DNA of 64,000 nt, taken from positions 2,232,001 through 2,296,000 of the forward strand of contig OW818699.1 of the NCBI GenBank assembly GCA_942493385.1, read 5' to 3'. The notes under the pieces were generated by a model. The model ran no database searches. It saw only the letters and a program-made list of their open reading frames with translations, and was not told where the DNA came from. The position numbers and the translations under genes were made by a program. Positions 16,913-26,309 of this stretch are shown one piece after another. Positions within the stretch are counted from its first letter, which is position 1, and each line of letters begins with the position of its first letter. This DNA is from UBA8389 sp942493385. Lineage in GTDB: Bacteria; Bacteroidota; Bacteroidia; Bacteroidales; UBA1402.

Positions 16913-18114
16913 CGCTGTTTCTGTTCCTGTTGTTGTTGACTCCAGCAAAGGCTCAAGAGTCCATGACCGCCGCCTACGTCGACAGCGTCACCTACCATGC
17001 CTATATGGTGGGCGATTGGGATCGTGTCCTTGAAACCGGAAAGCTCGCACTTAAAAACGGTATCGATTTCAAATACTTGCAGCAGCGCATGGGCTATGCC
17101 TATTATTTGAAATCCGATTATTACGCCTCCATGCAGCATTATGAAAAGGCGCTGGCGTTCGATCCCAGCGATGAGAATACCCTTTTATACCTCCATTATG
17201 CAGGTCTGGAAACGGGCAATACCGCCTATGCAAGACACTTTGCCGGCAAACTTTCCACCGAAGTGCAGCGTAACAACCACCTACGTGCCTTTAATCCGGT
17301 CAGTGCGCTTGATTATGAATACAATTATCAGTGGAACAAAGAATTGAATCGCACAGACCCGAATTATCAACGCATCGGGCTCAGTACGGATCTCGGTTTT
17401 TCGCTAAATCTGTATCAAACATTTTCCAGGTTCAGGCAAAAGGCGGATTACGCAGATGAGTACAACGAGTATCGCTCTGATATACAACAGGATGAATATT
17501 ATATCCTGGTGAGTAAAAGCGTTACCTCCAATTTCGGAATCGACCTTGGCTACCATTCCATAAAAACGACTTTCAATACCGACGTATGGGATTTGACGCT
17601 CAATGAGTTGACTGAAACCTATGCTCCACAGACGTACAATGGAACCTTATGGTTTGGTGACCTGCATTACAAATGGAACAGGCTGCACTTGGGAGTAAGC
17701 ACCTCGTATCTGAACCTGGACTACAATCACGTCCTTCAAAACGGATTGCACGTTGGACTCGCCATCCCAGGAAGTCGCAACCTGTTCATCAACAACGCCG
17801 TTTATCGGATGCAGGACGACAATGACCAATGGTTGGTGTCCAAACATTCCATCGGCATGTTATTTTTCAAAAAATATTGGTTGGAGCTTTCAAAAACATT
17901 CGGAAGTCAAAACAACTTCGTGGATGGGAGTGGAATGTACCTTTACAATTCCTTTGATCCGACTTCTTCCAAAACAGGCATCAATTTGGCATGGTATGCC
18001 AACAAACACTTGACCGTGTATGGCAGCTTCGCACTGGAAACCAAGCAAAACACCTATTTGCTTACCAATTACAACCAAAATTCATTGACAGGAGGTATCG
18101 TATGGAAATTCTAA
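16900..18114 (+). CDS. TPR plus outer-membrane beta-barrel protein
   Basis: 404 residues, overlapping the fusion gene by 13 bases. Signal peptide MRILTLFLFLLLLTPAKAQ; two to three TPR units (about 25-125, e.g. LQQRMGYAYYLKSDYYASM and HYEKALAFDPSDENTLLYLH); then alternating beta strands (GLSTDLGFSLNLYQTF, YYILVSKSVTSNFGIDLGYH) up to a terminal aromatic residue (GGIVWKF), as in barrel proteins inserted by Bam. No close named family is recognised. It probably forms the outer-membrane part of the system, with TPRs in the periplasm. Confidence 0.75.
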   Translation: MRILTLFLFLLLLTPAKAQESMTAAYVDSVTYHAYMVGDWDRVLETGKLALKNGIDFKYLQQRMGYAYYLKSDYYASMQHYEKALAFDPSDENTLLYLHYAGLETGNTAYARHFAGKLSTEVQRNNHLRAFNPVSALDYEYNYQWNKELNRTDPNYQRIGLSTDLGFSLNLYQTFSRFRQKADYADEYNEYRSDIQQDEYYILVSKSVTSNFGIDLGYHSIKTTFNTDVWDLTLNELTETYAPQTYNGTLWFGDLHYKWNRLHLGVSTSYLNLDYNHVLQNGLHVGLAIPGSRNLFINNAVYRMQDDNDQWLVSKHSIGMLFFKKYWLELSKTFGSQNNFVDGSGMYLYNSFDPTSSKTGINLAWYANKHLTVYGSFALETKQNTYLLTNYNQNSLTGGIVWKF

Positions 18115-18719
18115 AACGCCTATTCATTCTTGCATTGCTGGTCACAATAGGGCAGCAAAGCACTTTTTCACAAACGCCAACGCAGTCCATCTTTTACAAA
18201 AGTTACGACCTCGAAAAGGCCTCCAATTACAATGCTGCCATTGCCGAATTGAAAAAAGTCTACAAAATAGACGAATACTTTGTGAACATTCGCCTGGGCT
18301 GGCTCTATTACTTGGCCAAAAACAATGCCGAATCACTCAAGTATTATCGAATTGCCATCAAGCTGAAACCAAACTCAATCGAAGCCAAATTTGGCTGTGT
18401 CAAGCCTTTGAGTGCCTTGGAATTATGGGATTCGGTCAAGGAACAGTATTTGGAGATCCTACGCATCGATCCCAACAACACCCGTGCCAGTTATTGGTTG
18501 GGCGTCATATACTACAACCGTAAAGAATATGCCAAGTCGGAAAAGTTGTTTGCCAAAGTTTACAGTTTGTATCCCTTGGACTACGATTCGGTCATCATGC
18601 AAGCCTGGACCAAATACAGACTTGGAAAGAAGGCAGAAGCCAAAGCCTTGTTCAGCCTTGCTTTAACCTTGACTCCCAACGACAAAGATGCCTTATCGGG
18701 TCTGAAACTGGTTCAGTGA
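18102..18719 (+). CDS. Periplasmic TPR protein
   Basis: 205 residues from ATG 18102 (MEILKRLFILALLVTIGQQ), overlapping the barrel gene by 13 bases. Signal peptide, then five TPR units: YDLEKASNYNAAIAELKKV, GWLYYLAKNNAESLKYYRI, CVKPLSALELWDSVKEQY, YWLGVIYYNRKEYAKSEKLF, AWTKYRLGKKAEAKALFSL. TPR arrays bind proteins or scaffold complexes. Last gene of the run; its stop overlaps the convergent formate/nitrite channel gene by seven bases, so the two transcripts must overlap. Confidence 0.85.
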   Translation: MEILKRLFILALLVTIGQQSTFSQTPTQSIFYKSYDLEKASNYNAAIAELKKVYKIDEYFVNIRLGWLYYLAKNNAESLKYYRIAIKLKPNSIEAKFGCVKPLSALELWDSVKEQYLEILRIDPNNTRASYWLGVIYYNRKEYAKSEKLFAKVYSLYPLDYDSVIMQAWTKYRLGKKAEAKALFSLALTLTPNDKDALSGLKLVQ

Positions 18720-19507
18720 GCCTTTGTCTTCTTCAGGTAGATGTACCAGTAAACACAACCTACAAGGAGCGCACCGCCCACAATATTGCCCAACGTGGCC
18801 GGTATCAAGTTCTTAACAATGAAATCGATCCAACTGATGTCCGCGCCCGTGTACATGGCAGCGGGAATGAAGAACATGTTGGCGATGCTGTGCTCGTAGC
18901 CCAGCGTAACGAAAATCATGACCGGAATCCAAGTGCCAATGGCCTTGCCCGTGATGTCCTTGGCTGCAAAACCCATCCAAGTGCCCAAACAAACCAGCCA
19001 GTTGGCACCAATGCCTTTGACGAAAACCGTCCAGAAATCGTGGCTCAACTTGCCCTCAGCCAAGTGGTGGAGGTAATCTTTCCAAGGTGACACACCGATG
19101 ATGTCCGTTTGGTAGGTCATGAACCAAGCCACAAACTGTGCACCTATAAAATTCATCACATAAGAAATCAGCCAAATTTTCAAGATCATCGTCCATTTGA
19201 TCTGCTTGTCCAGCCATGGTAGCACAATGCCCGTGCAGTCGCTGGTGAACAAGTCTGCACCGGCTACGGAAACCATGATCAGTCCAACAGGGAACAAAGC
19301 GCCAGCCATGAGTTTGACCAGCCCGGGATTGCTGGCCATAACGCCTGGCATACCGCCTGCCACCATCACGGTAAGCAAACCGCCAAATGCGATGAAGCAG
19401 CCGCCCAGAAAAGCCAGCAGTGAAAATCGAACAACAGATAGTTTTGTTTTGTACAGCCCGTTCTGCAAGAATTCGGCCGCAATTTCTTTGGGAGAATTGT
19501 AGTTCAT
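18713..19507 (-). CDS. Formate/nitrite transporter (FNT family)
   Basis: 264 residues with six membrane segments. Family marks: the N-terminal helix with GGCFIAFGGLL, the discontinuous helix GADLFTSDCTG (the FNT pore helix), the HS-containing GYEHSIANMFFIP (pore histidine) and PATLGNIVGGALL near the C-terminus. FNT channels move formate, nitrite, lactate or hydrosulfide as acid. In an anaerobic fermenter formate export is the likeliest role, but nitrite or other anions cannot be excluded. It has no partner gene here and converges on the TPR gene with a seven-base overlap. Confidence 0.92.
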   Translation of the reverse strand: MNYNSPKEIAAEFLQNGLYKTKLSVVRFSLLAFLGGCFIAFGGLLTVMVAGGMPGVMASNPGLVKLMAGALFPVGLIMVSVAGADLFTSDCTGIVLPWLDKQIKWTMILKIWLISYVMNFIGAQFVAWFMTYQTDIIGVSPWKDYLHHLAEGKLSHDFWTVFVKGIGANWLVCLGTWMGFAAKDITGKAIGTWIPVMIFVTLGYEHSIANMFFIPAAMYTGADISWIDFIVKNLIPATLGNIVGGALLVGCVYWYIYLKKTKAH

Positions 19508-19538
19508 CGTTACCTTTTAAAAACCGGGCGCAAAGATA

Positions 19539-21170
19539 CTACTTTTTCGTAGGGTACAAAACCTGGATGTTAAAGCTGCTTCCAGTTTTAAGGATGACCA
19601 ACTCTTGTGTGGAGGCGTTGTATTTCCATTTGTCCGCATTCAGCACCTTGGAAGGCTTCTTCTCAACGTTCTGAATCAAAAAGGCATAGGGTAGGCTGGT
19701 TTTGCCTTCCACCAAAACATTTCCGTCGTAGGCCATGTGAATTTGCTCGTAAGCGATGCCGTCACCCAAAGGTCTGTAGTATTGATAATCGGACTTGCCT
19801 TCGCCAGAAACGATGTAAACCGCTTGTTTGCCCTTTAATTTGGCGTCACCGATACCTGAGTAACTGTTCGTGATGTTCATTGGAACAATGGCACCCGCTT
19901 TGATGAACAACGGAAATTCGTTGAGCGGATACGTATCACCAATCTCTGTTCCGCCCTTGCACATCGTTTTGGACCAGAAATCCATCCACAAACCTTCTGG
20001 CAGCTTGAAACTTACCTCGTCGTTTTCGGAAGTGATGGCTTTGGTAAAGAGGTAATCCCCGACCGTATGGCTTTCGTCCACGTAAGAAGTATTGCGCAGT
20101 AGCGAACCACCATTTTTATGTACCTGAACCACTGTGCTGAACAAATAGGGAATCAGCTCCGTATGCAACCAAACGGCCTGTTGATAGCAATCCACCGCTT
20201 CTTTACCGTGATACCACGGCAAATGGTTGGTAAATGCACCGTTCTCGCCGCCATTGACCATCGAAGCCGTCATCGCCCCGAACTGGGCGTAGCGAATCAA
20301 TTCCTTTTTGTTGGAACGCTTCTTGAAAAATCCACCTACTTCGCATCCAGGTGCTCCGTATCCAAGCTCGGCACTTTTGTAGATGTTGTTTATCTGCAGT
20401 TTTAAGCCAGCCCAGTCACCCGAGAAGTCACCGCACCAGCCTAGACTCAATTGTTCCACAGAAGCCTCCACACCGCCTTGATGCGAGAAAGGACGACCTA
20501 AAATGGCGCCTTCAGCCTTCTTTTTGGTGATGTATTGAAACATGCTGTTGTAATAATAAGGCCTGAAATCGACGTTGGACATCGAGCCAATGGACGTCTG
20601 AACCGTATCCCCGAAATAGATTTCGCCCTGGTCCACTTTGAAGCCATATACACCGTCGACCACCACTTTATCCAGCTTTGCGTTCCACCATTTCACGGCT
20701 TCCTTGTTGGTAAAATCCAGGTGCAGACCGTCGCCTTTCCACCATTTTGATGTTTTGCCATTATTGATCACATATTTTTTGGCAATAGCCTCGTCAAAAT
20801 AAGGGTTCATTGGAACAGGAACATCCGCTCCAGTGTTATTGATGCAACCCGTCAGCCATAAAATGACCTTGACGTTTTGCTTTTTTAAGCTTCCGATCAT
20901 TTCTGAAGGTTTAGGATAGCGTTTCGTATCCCAGTTGAAGTCGTTGTAAGAAGTGGACCAAGGACTGTCAATAATGATGGAGCCTACAGGCATCTGATGC
21001 GCCAAATACTCCTTCACCAGTTGTTGTGATGAAGCTTGGTTGTTGGCACTATCCTCCCAAACGATGTGTTCGAACGCCCAACGGGGGGTGATGGGCGGAA
21101 ATTTCTTGGCTTGAGCCAGCATGGAAATGCTTAGGCAGCATACACTTAGCGTGAATAGTAGTTTCTTCAT
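19539..21170 (-). CDS. GH31 family glycosidase
   Basis: 543 residues from ATG 21170 (MKKLLFTLSVCCLSISMLAQ, signal peptide). A TIM barrel with the GH31 pattern: IIIDSPWSTSYNDFNWD, VILWLTGCINN, the nucleophile Asp180 in GFKVDQGE, and the acid/base region GWCGDFSGDW with Asp248 or Asp252. The C-terminal beta domain has LPEGLWMDFWSKTMCKGG and PLFIKAGAIVPM. GH31 enzymes cut alpha-glucosides, alpha-xylosides or alpha-galactosides. It is shorter than most full GH31 proteins (missing much of the N-terminal beta domain), so substrate is not assigned. Probably periplasmic or cell-surface. It lies 26 bases after flxA, with a palindrome between, and could be read from it. Confidence 0.9.
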   Translation of the reverse strand: MKKLLFTLSVCCLSISMLAQAKKFPPITPRWAFEHIVWEDSANNQASSQQLVKEYLAHQMPVGSIIIDSPWSTSYNDFNWDTKRYPKPSEMIGSLKKQNVKVILWLTGCINNTGADVPVPMNPYFDEAIAKKYVINNGKTSKWWKGDGLHLDFTNKEAVKWWNAKLDKVVVDGVYGFKVDQGEIYFGDTVQTSIGSMSNVDFRPYYYNSMFQYITKKKAEGAILGRPFSHQGGVEASVEQLSLGWCGDFSGDWAGLKLQINNIYKSAELGYGAPGCEVGGFFKKRSNKKELIRYAQFGAMTASMVNGGENGAFTNHLPWYHGKEAVDCYQQAVWLHTELIPYLFSTVVQVHKNGGSLLRNTSYVDESHTVGDYLFTKAITSENDEVSFKLPEGLWMDFWSKTMCKGGTEIGDTYPLNEFPLFIKAGAIVPMNITNSYSGIGDAKLKGKQAVYIVSGEGKSDYQYYRPLGDGIAYEQIHMAYDGNVLVEGKTSLPYAFLIQNVEKKPSKVLNADKWKYNASTQELVILKTGSSFNIQVLYPTKK

Positions 21171-21172
21171 GA

Positions 21173-21191
21173 TGCGGTAGAATTTACCGCA
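21173..21191 (-). promoter_or_regulatory. Palindrome between flxA and the GH31 gene
   Basis: TGCGGTA-GAATT-TACCGCA, a perfect seven-base inverted repeat that fills most of the 26-base gap and ends three bases before the GH31 start codon. It may be an operator, or an RNA hairpin that hides the translation start. No T run follows. Confidence 0.4.
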
Positions 21192-21196
21192 ATATA

Positions 21197-22027
21197 CTAA
21201 TATTCTTGTGGCATTTGCAAAACTTCTTCGTAAGTAAATACAGGTCCGTCCTTGCAAACATACGTTTTTCCCACCGTGCAGTGCCCACATTTTCCTACAC
21301 CGCATTTCATCCGATTCTCCAACGTGGTGAATATCTTATCGTTGGCAAATCCGCATTTGGCCAATATCGGCATGGACATCTTGATGAGAATCGGAGGCCC
21401 GGCCACAATGGCAATGGCATTCGTGCTGGAAGGCAAGTTTTGTTCGAGGATGGTCGGAACGAAACCGACGTTGTCCTTCCAATCTTTGGTTTCACCACCT
21501 GGATCGACCGTCAGGAACAAATCCACGTCGTCACGCTGCTTCCAATTCTCCAATTCTTCCTTGTAAACGAGGTCGGCCACCGTACGGGCACCGTAATAAA
21601 TGGATACTTTGCCGAACTTTTCGCGTTGGTCCAGCACGTTCCAGATGACACAGCGCAACGGTGGCAGGCCGATGCCGCCAGTAATGAACACGATGTCCTT
21701 GCCATACCATTCTTCCAAGGGAAAGGGTTTACCAAACGGACCACGCAAGCCGATGATGTCGTTGATCTCGCAGTTGGCCAATGCTTTGGTCACCCGGCCC
21801 GAACTGCGGAAGGTGCATTCGATGTAGCCTTCACGAGTAGGAGAGGAGGCAATGCAAAACGTGCTTTCTCCTTCGCCGAACACGCCGTATTCGGCAAACT
21901 GCCCAGCCTTGAAGGTAAAACTCACGGAAGGATCTGTGAATTCCAGCTTGTACGTGCGAACCAACGGCGCTTCGTCTACGATGTCGACAATGCGGACCTG
22001 ATAGGGTATGTATTGATTGGTGTCCAT
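21197..22027 (-). CDS. flxA: FlxA-like FAD/NAD(P)-binding electron-transfer subunit
   Basis: 276 residues. Ferredoxin-reductase fold: FAD domain (FKAGQFAEYGV, RSSGRVTKALAN), NAD domain (ITGGIGLPPLRCVIWNV), and a C-terminal [2Fe-2S] site MKCGVGKCGHCTVG...C of the dihydroorotate-dehydrogenase-B type. In HdrABC-FlxABCD complexes this subunit passes electrons from NADH to the iron-sulfur chain. It overlaps flxB by one base. Closely related proteins act in sulfite reductase and hydrogenases; the hdr neighbours favour the Flx role. Confidence 0.85.
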   Translation of the reverse strand: MDTNQYIPYQVRIVDIVDEAPLVRTYKLEFTDPSVSFTFKAGQFAEYGVFGEGESTFCIASSPTREGYIECTFRSSGRVTKALANCEINDIIGLRGPFGKPFPLEEWYGKDIVFITGGIGLPPLRCVIWNVLDQREKFGKVSIYYGARTVADLVYKEELENWKQRDDVDLFLTVDPGGETKDWKDNVGFVPTILEQNLPSSTNAIAIVAGPPILIKMSMPILAKCGFANDKIFTTLENRMKCGVGKCGHCTVGKTYVCKDGPVFTYEEVLQMPQEY

Positions 22028-23034
22028 TATTTTGTGACGCTCAGAATGTTTTCAAAAATGTTCAAATGCGAAGGACAAACGCGGATGCATCGACCGCAAC
22101 CGACGCAACTCACCACGCCCAAGTTTTCCACCGAATACTTGAATTTGTGCATCAGACGTTGACGGCGACGTTCGGTTTGATTGGTTCTTGGATTGTGCCC
22201 GGAAGAATGCTTGGTGAACTGGCTCAAGCCGCAAGCATCCCAACAACGCACCCTTTTTCCATGGTCTTGCGTGCCCTCGTCCTGGATGTCAAAGCAGGTG
22301 CAAGTAGGGCAAGCGAAGGCGCAGGCACCGCAACTGTAACAACCCATCGAGGCGTGTTTCCACTCCGCACTGGCATAGGCGTTCTGAATTCTATCCTTGA
22401 CTTCGTCCATCGAAAAGTGGGTGACAGGCTTGGCAAGAAAGGCTTCTTTACTTAAAGTATCGGTCGAAGTAAATAAGGATGAATTGCTGCTTATCAAATT
22501 ATTACCTTTTTCAGTAATCACCTCAACATAGAATTTTTCGGACATCGCTGTGAGCAGTAGGTCACTCCCTTTGGTGTCACCCGGATGGGAATCCACCGAG
22601 GTGCAAAAGCAACTTTCATCGCAAGCGCTGCAGCTGATGGTCACGAGTGTTGTCTTATCGTATCGAGCCTTGAAATAGGCATCCGGATTTTCTTCCAGGA
22701 AGAATTTGTTCAAATAATCAAAACCTGCCGCATCGCAAGGACGCAAGCCCCAGATTACCGTTTCAGGAATTCGGTCCAGACCATCGCTGATGTCGACGCC
22801 CCCTTCTTCGTTGTGCCGGTAGGTAAACAATTCCTCCACTTTGGGGAAAACAACTTCCTTGGCCGAAAACGTCGTTTGGATGTAATCTGTCGCTACTTCC
22901 TTAAAAGACTGCACCGGTTTGAAAAAAACCTTGCCGCTCTGCTTCAGCACAGGAGCGACCACCACTTTTCCGGCTTTCAAGATGCCTTCAAAGAAAACCG
23001 CCAAATCAGAGGTCGAAATTAGTTTCTGTTCCAT
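22027..23034 (-). CDS. flxB: FlxB-like iron-sulfur subunit
   Basis: 335 residues. N-terminal region typical of anaerobic sulfite reductase A / hydrogenase beta (WGLRPCDAAGFDYLNKFF, SCSACDESCFC), then two [4Fe-4S] motifs: CYSCGACAFACPTC and CVGCGRCIRVCP. It should carry electrons between the FAD subunit and the remaining iron-sulfur subunits. Start MEQKLISTSD; seven bases after flxC. Confidence 0.8.
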   Translation of the reverse strand: MEQKLISTSDLAVFFEGILKAGKVVVAPVLKQSGKVFFKPVQSFKEVATDYIQTTFSAKEVVFPKVEELFTYRHNEEGGVDISDGLDRIPETVIWGLRPCDAAGFDYLNKFFLEENPDAYFKARYDKTTLVTISCSACDESCFCTSVDSHPGDTKGSDLLLTAMSEKFYVEVITEKGNNLISSNSSLFTSTDTLSKEAFLAKPVTHFSMDEVKDRIQNAYASAEWKHASMGCYSCGACAFACPTCTCFDIQDEGTQDHGKRVRCWDACGLSQFTKHSSGHNPRTNQTERRRQRLMHKFKYSVENLGVVSCVGCGRCIRVCPSHLNIFENILSVTK

Positions 23035-23040
23035 AATGCC

Positions 23041-23844
23041 TTATTTGATAAAGTTTTCCTTGTCGCCCGGTTTGAAGGCATTCAAGGCATACCCGCCTTT
23101 GAGCGAGAATCCTGTTTTTCCCCCGAATTCCAGTTCAATTTCCTGATTCATCTGAGCCGTCAGCAAGTGCACCGGAATGCCTGCAGGGCAGATGCGACCG
23201 CATTCCCCACAATTGATGCAGCGGCCCCCCAAGTGCATGGCACGCATGGTGTGGTACTCAAAATTACCGGAAGTATTGGCCGAAGTCTTGATCCATTGCG
23301 GTTGGTTGCATTCCGTCGTGCATACCGTGCAATAGCACATTGGGCAAACGGCGCGGCAAGCGTAACATTTCACACATTCAGACAGCTGGTCTTTCCAGAA
23401 GGCCCAACGTTCCTCGCGACTCATGGCGTTCAGCCTGTCCAGCATTTCCTGGTCTTCCGGCCTACAAGTCGGGAAATTAGCCTGCACATACGCTTCCAAT
23501 TCCTCGGCTGAACCCAATACGACGAGTTCCCCGGCTGTATTTACGGTCAGATAGGTGAGTGTCAGCGACCACAACTGGTTTTCCGATAGCAACTGCAGCA
23601 CCGATCTCAACGTAGCCACATTGGTCACCAAACCGATCTTAACAGCATCCTTCACTTCCTTCTTATGCAGGTAGACCGACAAATTATTCTTACAATTCTC
23701 ATTGAAAATCAGAATGCTGGCACCAGCAGCCGTTTCAATGAAGCAAGGGACTGGGCGTTTGCCCGTATCCTCGCAGAAACCGATCATCAGGTTGACGGTT
23801 CCGTTTTCGAGCAGCTCAGCGGCTTTGTTCTGCAATTCCTTCAT
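23041..23844 (-). CDS. flxC: FlxC-like iron-sulfur subunit
   Basis: 267 residues from ATG 23844 (MKELQNKAAELLENG). A domain related to F420-hydrogenase/dehydrogenase beta subunits (VNLMIGFCEDTGKRPVPC), then CVKCYACRAVCPMCYC and CINCGECGRICPAGIP, two ferredoxin-like cluster motifs with extra cysteines. Its start overlaps the end of flxD by 29 bases, showing strong coupling. Named by position and cluster pattern. Confidence 0.78.
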   Translation of the reverse strand: MKELQNKAAELLENGTVNLMIGFCEDTGKRPVPCFIETAAGASILIFNENCKNNLSVYLHKKEVKDAVKIGLVTNVATLRSVLQLLSENQLWSLTLTYLTVNTAGELVVLGSAEELEAYVQANFPTCRPEDQEMLDRLNAMSREERWAFWKDQLSECVKCYACRAVCPMCYCTVCTTECNQPQWIKTSANTSGNFEYHTMRAMHLGGRCINCGECGRICPAGIPVHLLTAQMNQEIELEFGGKTGFSLKGGYALNAFKPGDKENFIK

Positions 23845-24289
23845 GATCCAATTGATTGAACTGTGTAAAATCCAGATTCTTATAGTCGGTAAACGGACCC
23901 AGCGCACGGACACTTTCCGTCGTTTCGTTCACCAAATCAGCCCATTTTTTTCCTTCAGCGGCCGAAACCCATGAAAAAGTGATGCGCTCCGTCGGAAAGC
24001 CCATGAAATCGAGCATCGACTTGAAAACCATCCAACGGCGACGGGCATGGAAATTTCCGGAAGTATAGTGGCAATCGTTCGGATGGCAACCCGAAACGAT
24101 GATGCCGTCTGCTCCACTCTGGAAAGCCTTGATAAGCAGCATGAAATCAATGCGACCCGTACACGGGAAGCGGATGATTCTAACGTTGGTGGCATATTTG
24201 GTCCGGGAAGTCCCGGCCAGGTCGGCGCCGGCGTACGTACACCAGTTGCAGACGAATGCGACTATTTTTGGTTCAAACGTTTCAGACAT
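23816..24289 (-). CDS. flxD: MvhD/FlxD-like [2Fe-2S] subunit
   Basis: 157 residues from ATG 24289 (MSETFEPKIVAFVCNWC); a longer reading frame upstream overlaps hdrA and is rejected. Cysteines in FVCNWCTYAGAD, RFPCTGRID and SGCHPNDCHY match the MvhD family, which links a hydrogenase or the Flx unit to HdrA. It lies nine bases after hdrA. Its presence beside hdrA supports electron transfer into a heterodisulfide-reductase-type bifurcating centre. Confidence 0.88.
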   Translation of the reverse strand: MSETFEPKIVAFVCNWCTYAGADLAGTSRTKYATNVRIIRFPCTGRIDFMLLIKAFQSGADGIIVSGCHPNDCHYTSGNFHARRRWMVFKSMLDFMGFPTERITFSWVSAAEGKKWADLVNETTESVRALGPFTDYKNLDFTQFNQLDHEGIAEQSR

Positions 24290-24297
24290 AGGAATAA

Positions 24298-26307
24298 TTA
24301 AAATGGTTCGTTTAATAAACCCATCACCTCCGCCAACATCTGCTGGTTCGAAAAGCCCTGCAAGTCGATGGATTTGTTTCGACACATCGCCACACAAGTG
24401 CCACAGCCCTGGCATAGCCCAGCGTTCACCTTGGCGGCATTCATCAGCAAGTTTCCTGCACGGTCGCGAATTTCCTCCCGTTCAATAGCCTGATAGGGGC
24501 AGACTTCCTGACAAAGGAAACAACCCGTGCACGTCGTGAATACAGGCGCAGCAGACCGATTTACCGTAGCCACCACCGGTTCACGCGTCAATTCGCTACC
24601 AGAGAACAGAATGATGGTCTTTGCCGCTGCCGCAGAAGCCTGAGCCACTGTTTCCGGGATATCCTTGGCCGATTGGCAAGCACCGGCCAACGTGATGCCG
24701 GCCGTATTGGTTTCCACCGGTTTGAGTTTGGGGTGTGCCTCAGCAAAAAACTTGTGCTTGTCGTAGCTGATGTGCAGTTTCTGTGCAACCGATTCCGCAT
24801 CCTCATTGGCAACGACAGCCGTGGCGAGCACCACCAGGTCAGCCTCGATGGTTACTGGCTTTGCGCCCAACAACGTATCCACACCGACCACCATCAATTT
24901 GCCGTTTTTCTCATAGATTTTGGATACGCGGCCGCGAATATAGTTCACATCGTCATCTTCAATAGCTCTTCGCACAAACTCGTCGTAGCTCTTGCCGGCT
25001 GAACGGATGTCCATGTAGAAAACATGCGCCTTGCCGTGATGGTTCTTATGTTTGTACAGCATCGCATGCTTGGCCGTGTACATACAGCATATTTTCGAGC
25101 AATATTCAATGCCTTTGGCCTTGTCACGGGAACCCGCACATGCCAAAAACACCACCGTTTCTGGCTCCTTGCCATCCGATGGTCGACGGATCTCACCGCC
25201 TGTCGGTCCGGAGGCCGAAGCCAACCGTTCAAACTGCAAGCCGTCAATGATGTCGGGATGTTTGCCGTAACCGTATTCGGGAAAGAAGTCGCTGTGCTTG
25301 ATGTCGAAACCGGTGGCAGTCACGATGGCACCCACTTTGACGTTGAGAATCTCGTCCTGAACCGTATAATCGATGGCACCTGTCGGGCAGATCTTGGCAC
25401 AAAGGCCGCACTTGCCACCCTTGGTAAACCACGTGCAGTTGGCACGATCAATCACCGGCTTGTTGGGCACCGCCTGCGGGAACGGCGTATAGATAGCAGT
25501 GCGGAAACTCATTCCGGCGTTGAATTCGTCGGGTATTTTTTTGGAAGGACATTTCTGCCAGCAAGAACCGCAGCCCGTACATTTCGCAAAGTCCACGCTT
25601 TTGGCTTTCAGCCTGATGTTTACATCGAAGTTTCCAATGAAACCGGTCACATCCTCCACGACAGCAAACGTATGCAAGGTAATGTTGGGATGTTGCGCCA
25701 CTTCCACCATGCGCGGTGTCAGAATGCACTGCGAGCAGTCCAGGGTGGGGAAAGTCTCCGAAAGCTGCGACATGTGCCCGCCGATGGAAGGCGTTTTTTC
25801 CACCATAATGACTTGATGTCCAGCGTTTGCGATATCCAATGCCGCCTGAATTCCGGCAATCCCACCACCAATTACCAACGCTGTCTTCGTGATGGGCACC
25901 TTGATGGGGTAGAGGGCCGTATCGTTCTTCACCTTTTCCACCATGGTCCTCACAATGTCCAAGGCCTTTTGCGTGGTTTCGTCCGACTTCGGATGTACCC
26001 AGCTGCAATGCTCGCGAATGTTGGCCATCTCGCAGAAATACGGATTGATACCCGCTTTTTCAGCTGCCTTCCGGAAAGTCCCTTCGTGCATGCGCGGCGA
26101 GCAGGCTCCGACCACGATTCCAGTAAGCTTGTGCTCCTTGATGGCATCCACAATTAAGGTCTGCCCAGGATCCGAACACATGTATTTATAGTCCACACTG
26201 TACGCCACGCCCGAAAGCTTGCCGGCCAGCTTGGCCACTTTTTCCACATCAACCGTGGCAGAGATGTTCTCGCCACAATGACAAATAAAAACGCCTATTC
26301 TTGCCAT
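24298..26307 (-). CDS. hdrA: HdrA-type FAD/iron-sulfur protein (bifurcating subunit)
   Basis: 669 residues. N-terminal MARIGVFICHCGENIS, then the FAD-binding loop LVIGGGIAGIQAALDIANAG near 150, LDCSQCILTPRM, cluster motifs CTGCGSCWQKCP and CGLCAKICP, FLACAGSRDK, and two C-terminal ferredoxin motifs CTGCFLCQEVCP and CQGCGTCVAMC. This is the flavin-based bifurcation core of heterodisulfide-reductase complexes. It normally couples an exergonic electron transfer to a disulfide with reduction of ferredoxin. Confidence 0.93.
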   Translation of the reverse strand: MARIGVFICHCGENISATVDVEKVAKLAGKLSGVAYSVDYKYMCSDPGQTLIVDAIKEHKLTGIVVGACSPRMHEGTFRKAAEKAGINPYFCEMANIREHCSWVHPKSDETTQKALDIVRTMVEKVKNDTALYPIKVPITKTALVIGGGIAGIQAALDIANAGHQVIMVEKTPSIGGHMSQLSETFPTLDCSQCILTPRMVEVAQHPNITLHTFAVVEDVTGFIGNFDVNIRLKAKSVDFAKCTGCGSCWQKCPSKKIPDEFNAGMSFRTAIYTPFPQAVPNKPVIDRANCTWFTKGGKCGLCAKICPTGAIDYTVQDEILNVKVGAIVTATGFDIKHSDFFPEYGYGKHPDIIDGLQFERLASASGPTGGEIRRPSDGKEPETVVFLACAGSRDKAKGIEYCSKICCMYTAKHAMLYKHKNHHGKAHVFYMDIRSAGKSYDEFVRRAIEDDDVNYIRGRVSKIYEKNGKLMVVGVDTLLGAKPVTIEADLVVLATAVVANEDAESVAQKLHISYDKHKFFAEAHPKLKPVETNTAGITLAGACQSAKDIPETVAQASAAAAKTIILFSGSELTREPVVATVNRSAAPVFTTCTGCFLCQEVCPYQAIEREEIRDRAGNLLMNAAKVNAGLCQGCGTCVAMCRNKSIDLQGFSNQQMLAEVMGLLNEPF

Positions 26308-26309
26308 AG

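Noticed and set aside
22585..23022. Plus-strand frame inside flxB and flxC region
   Set aside because: Antisense to iron-sulfur genes with complete cluster motifs.
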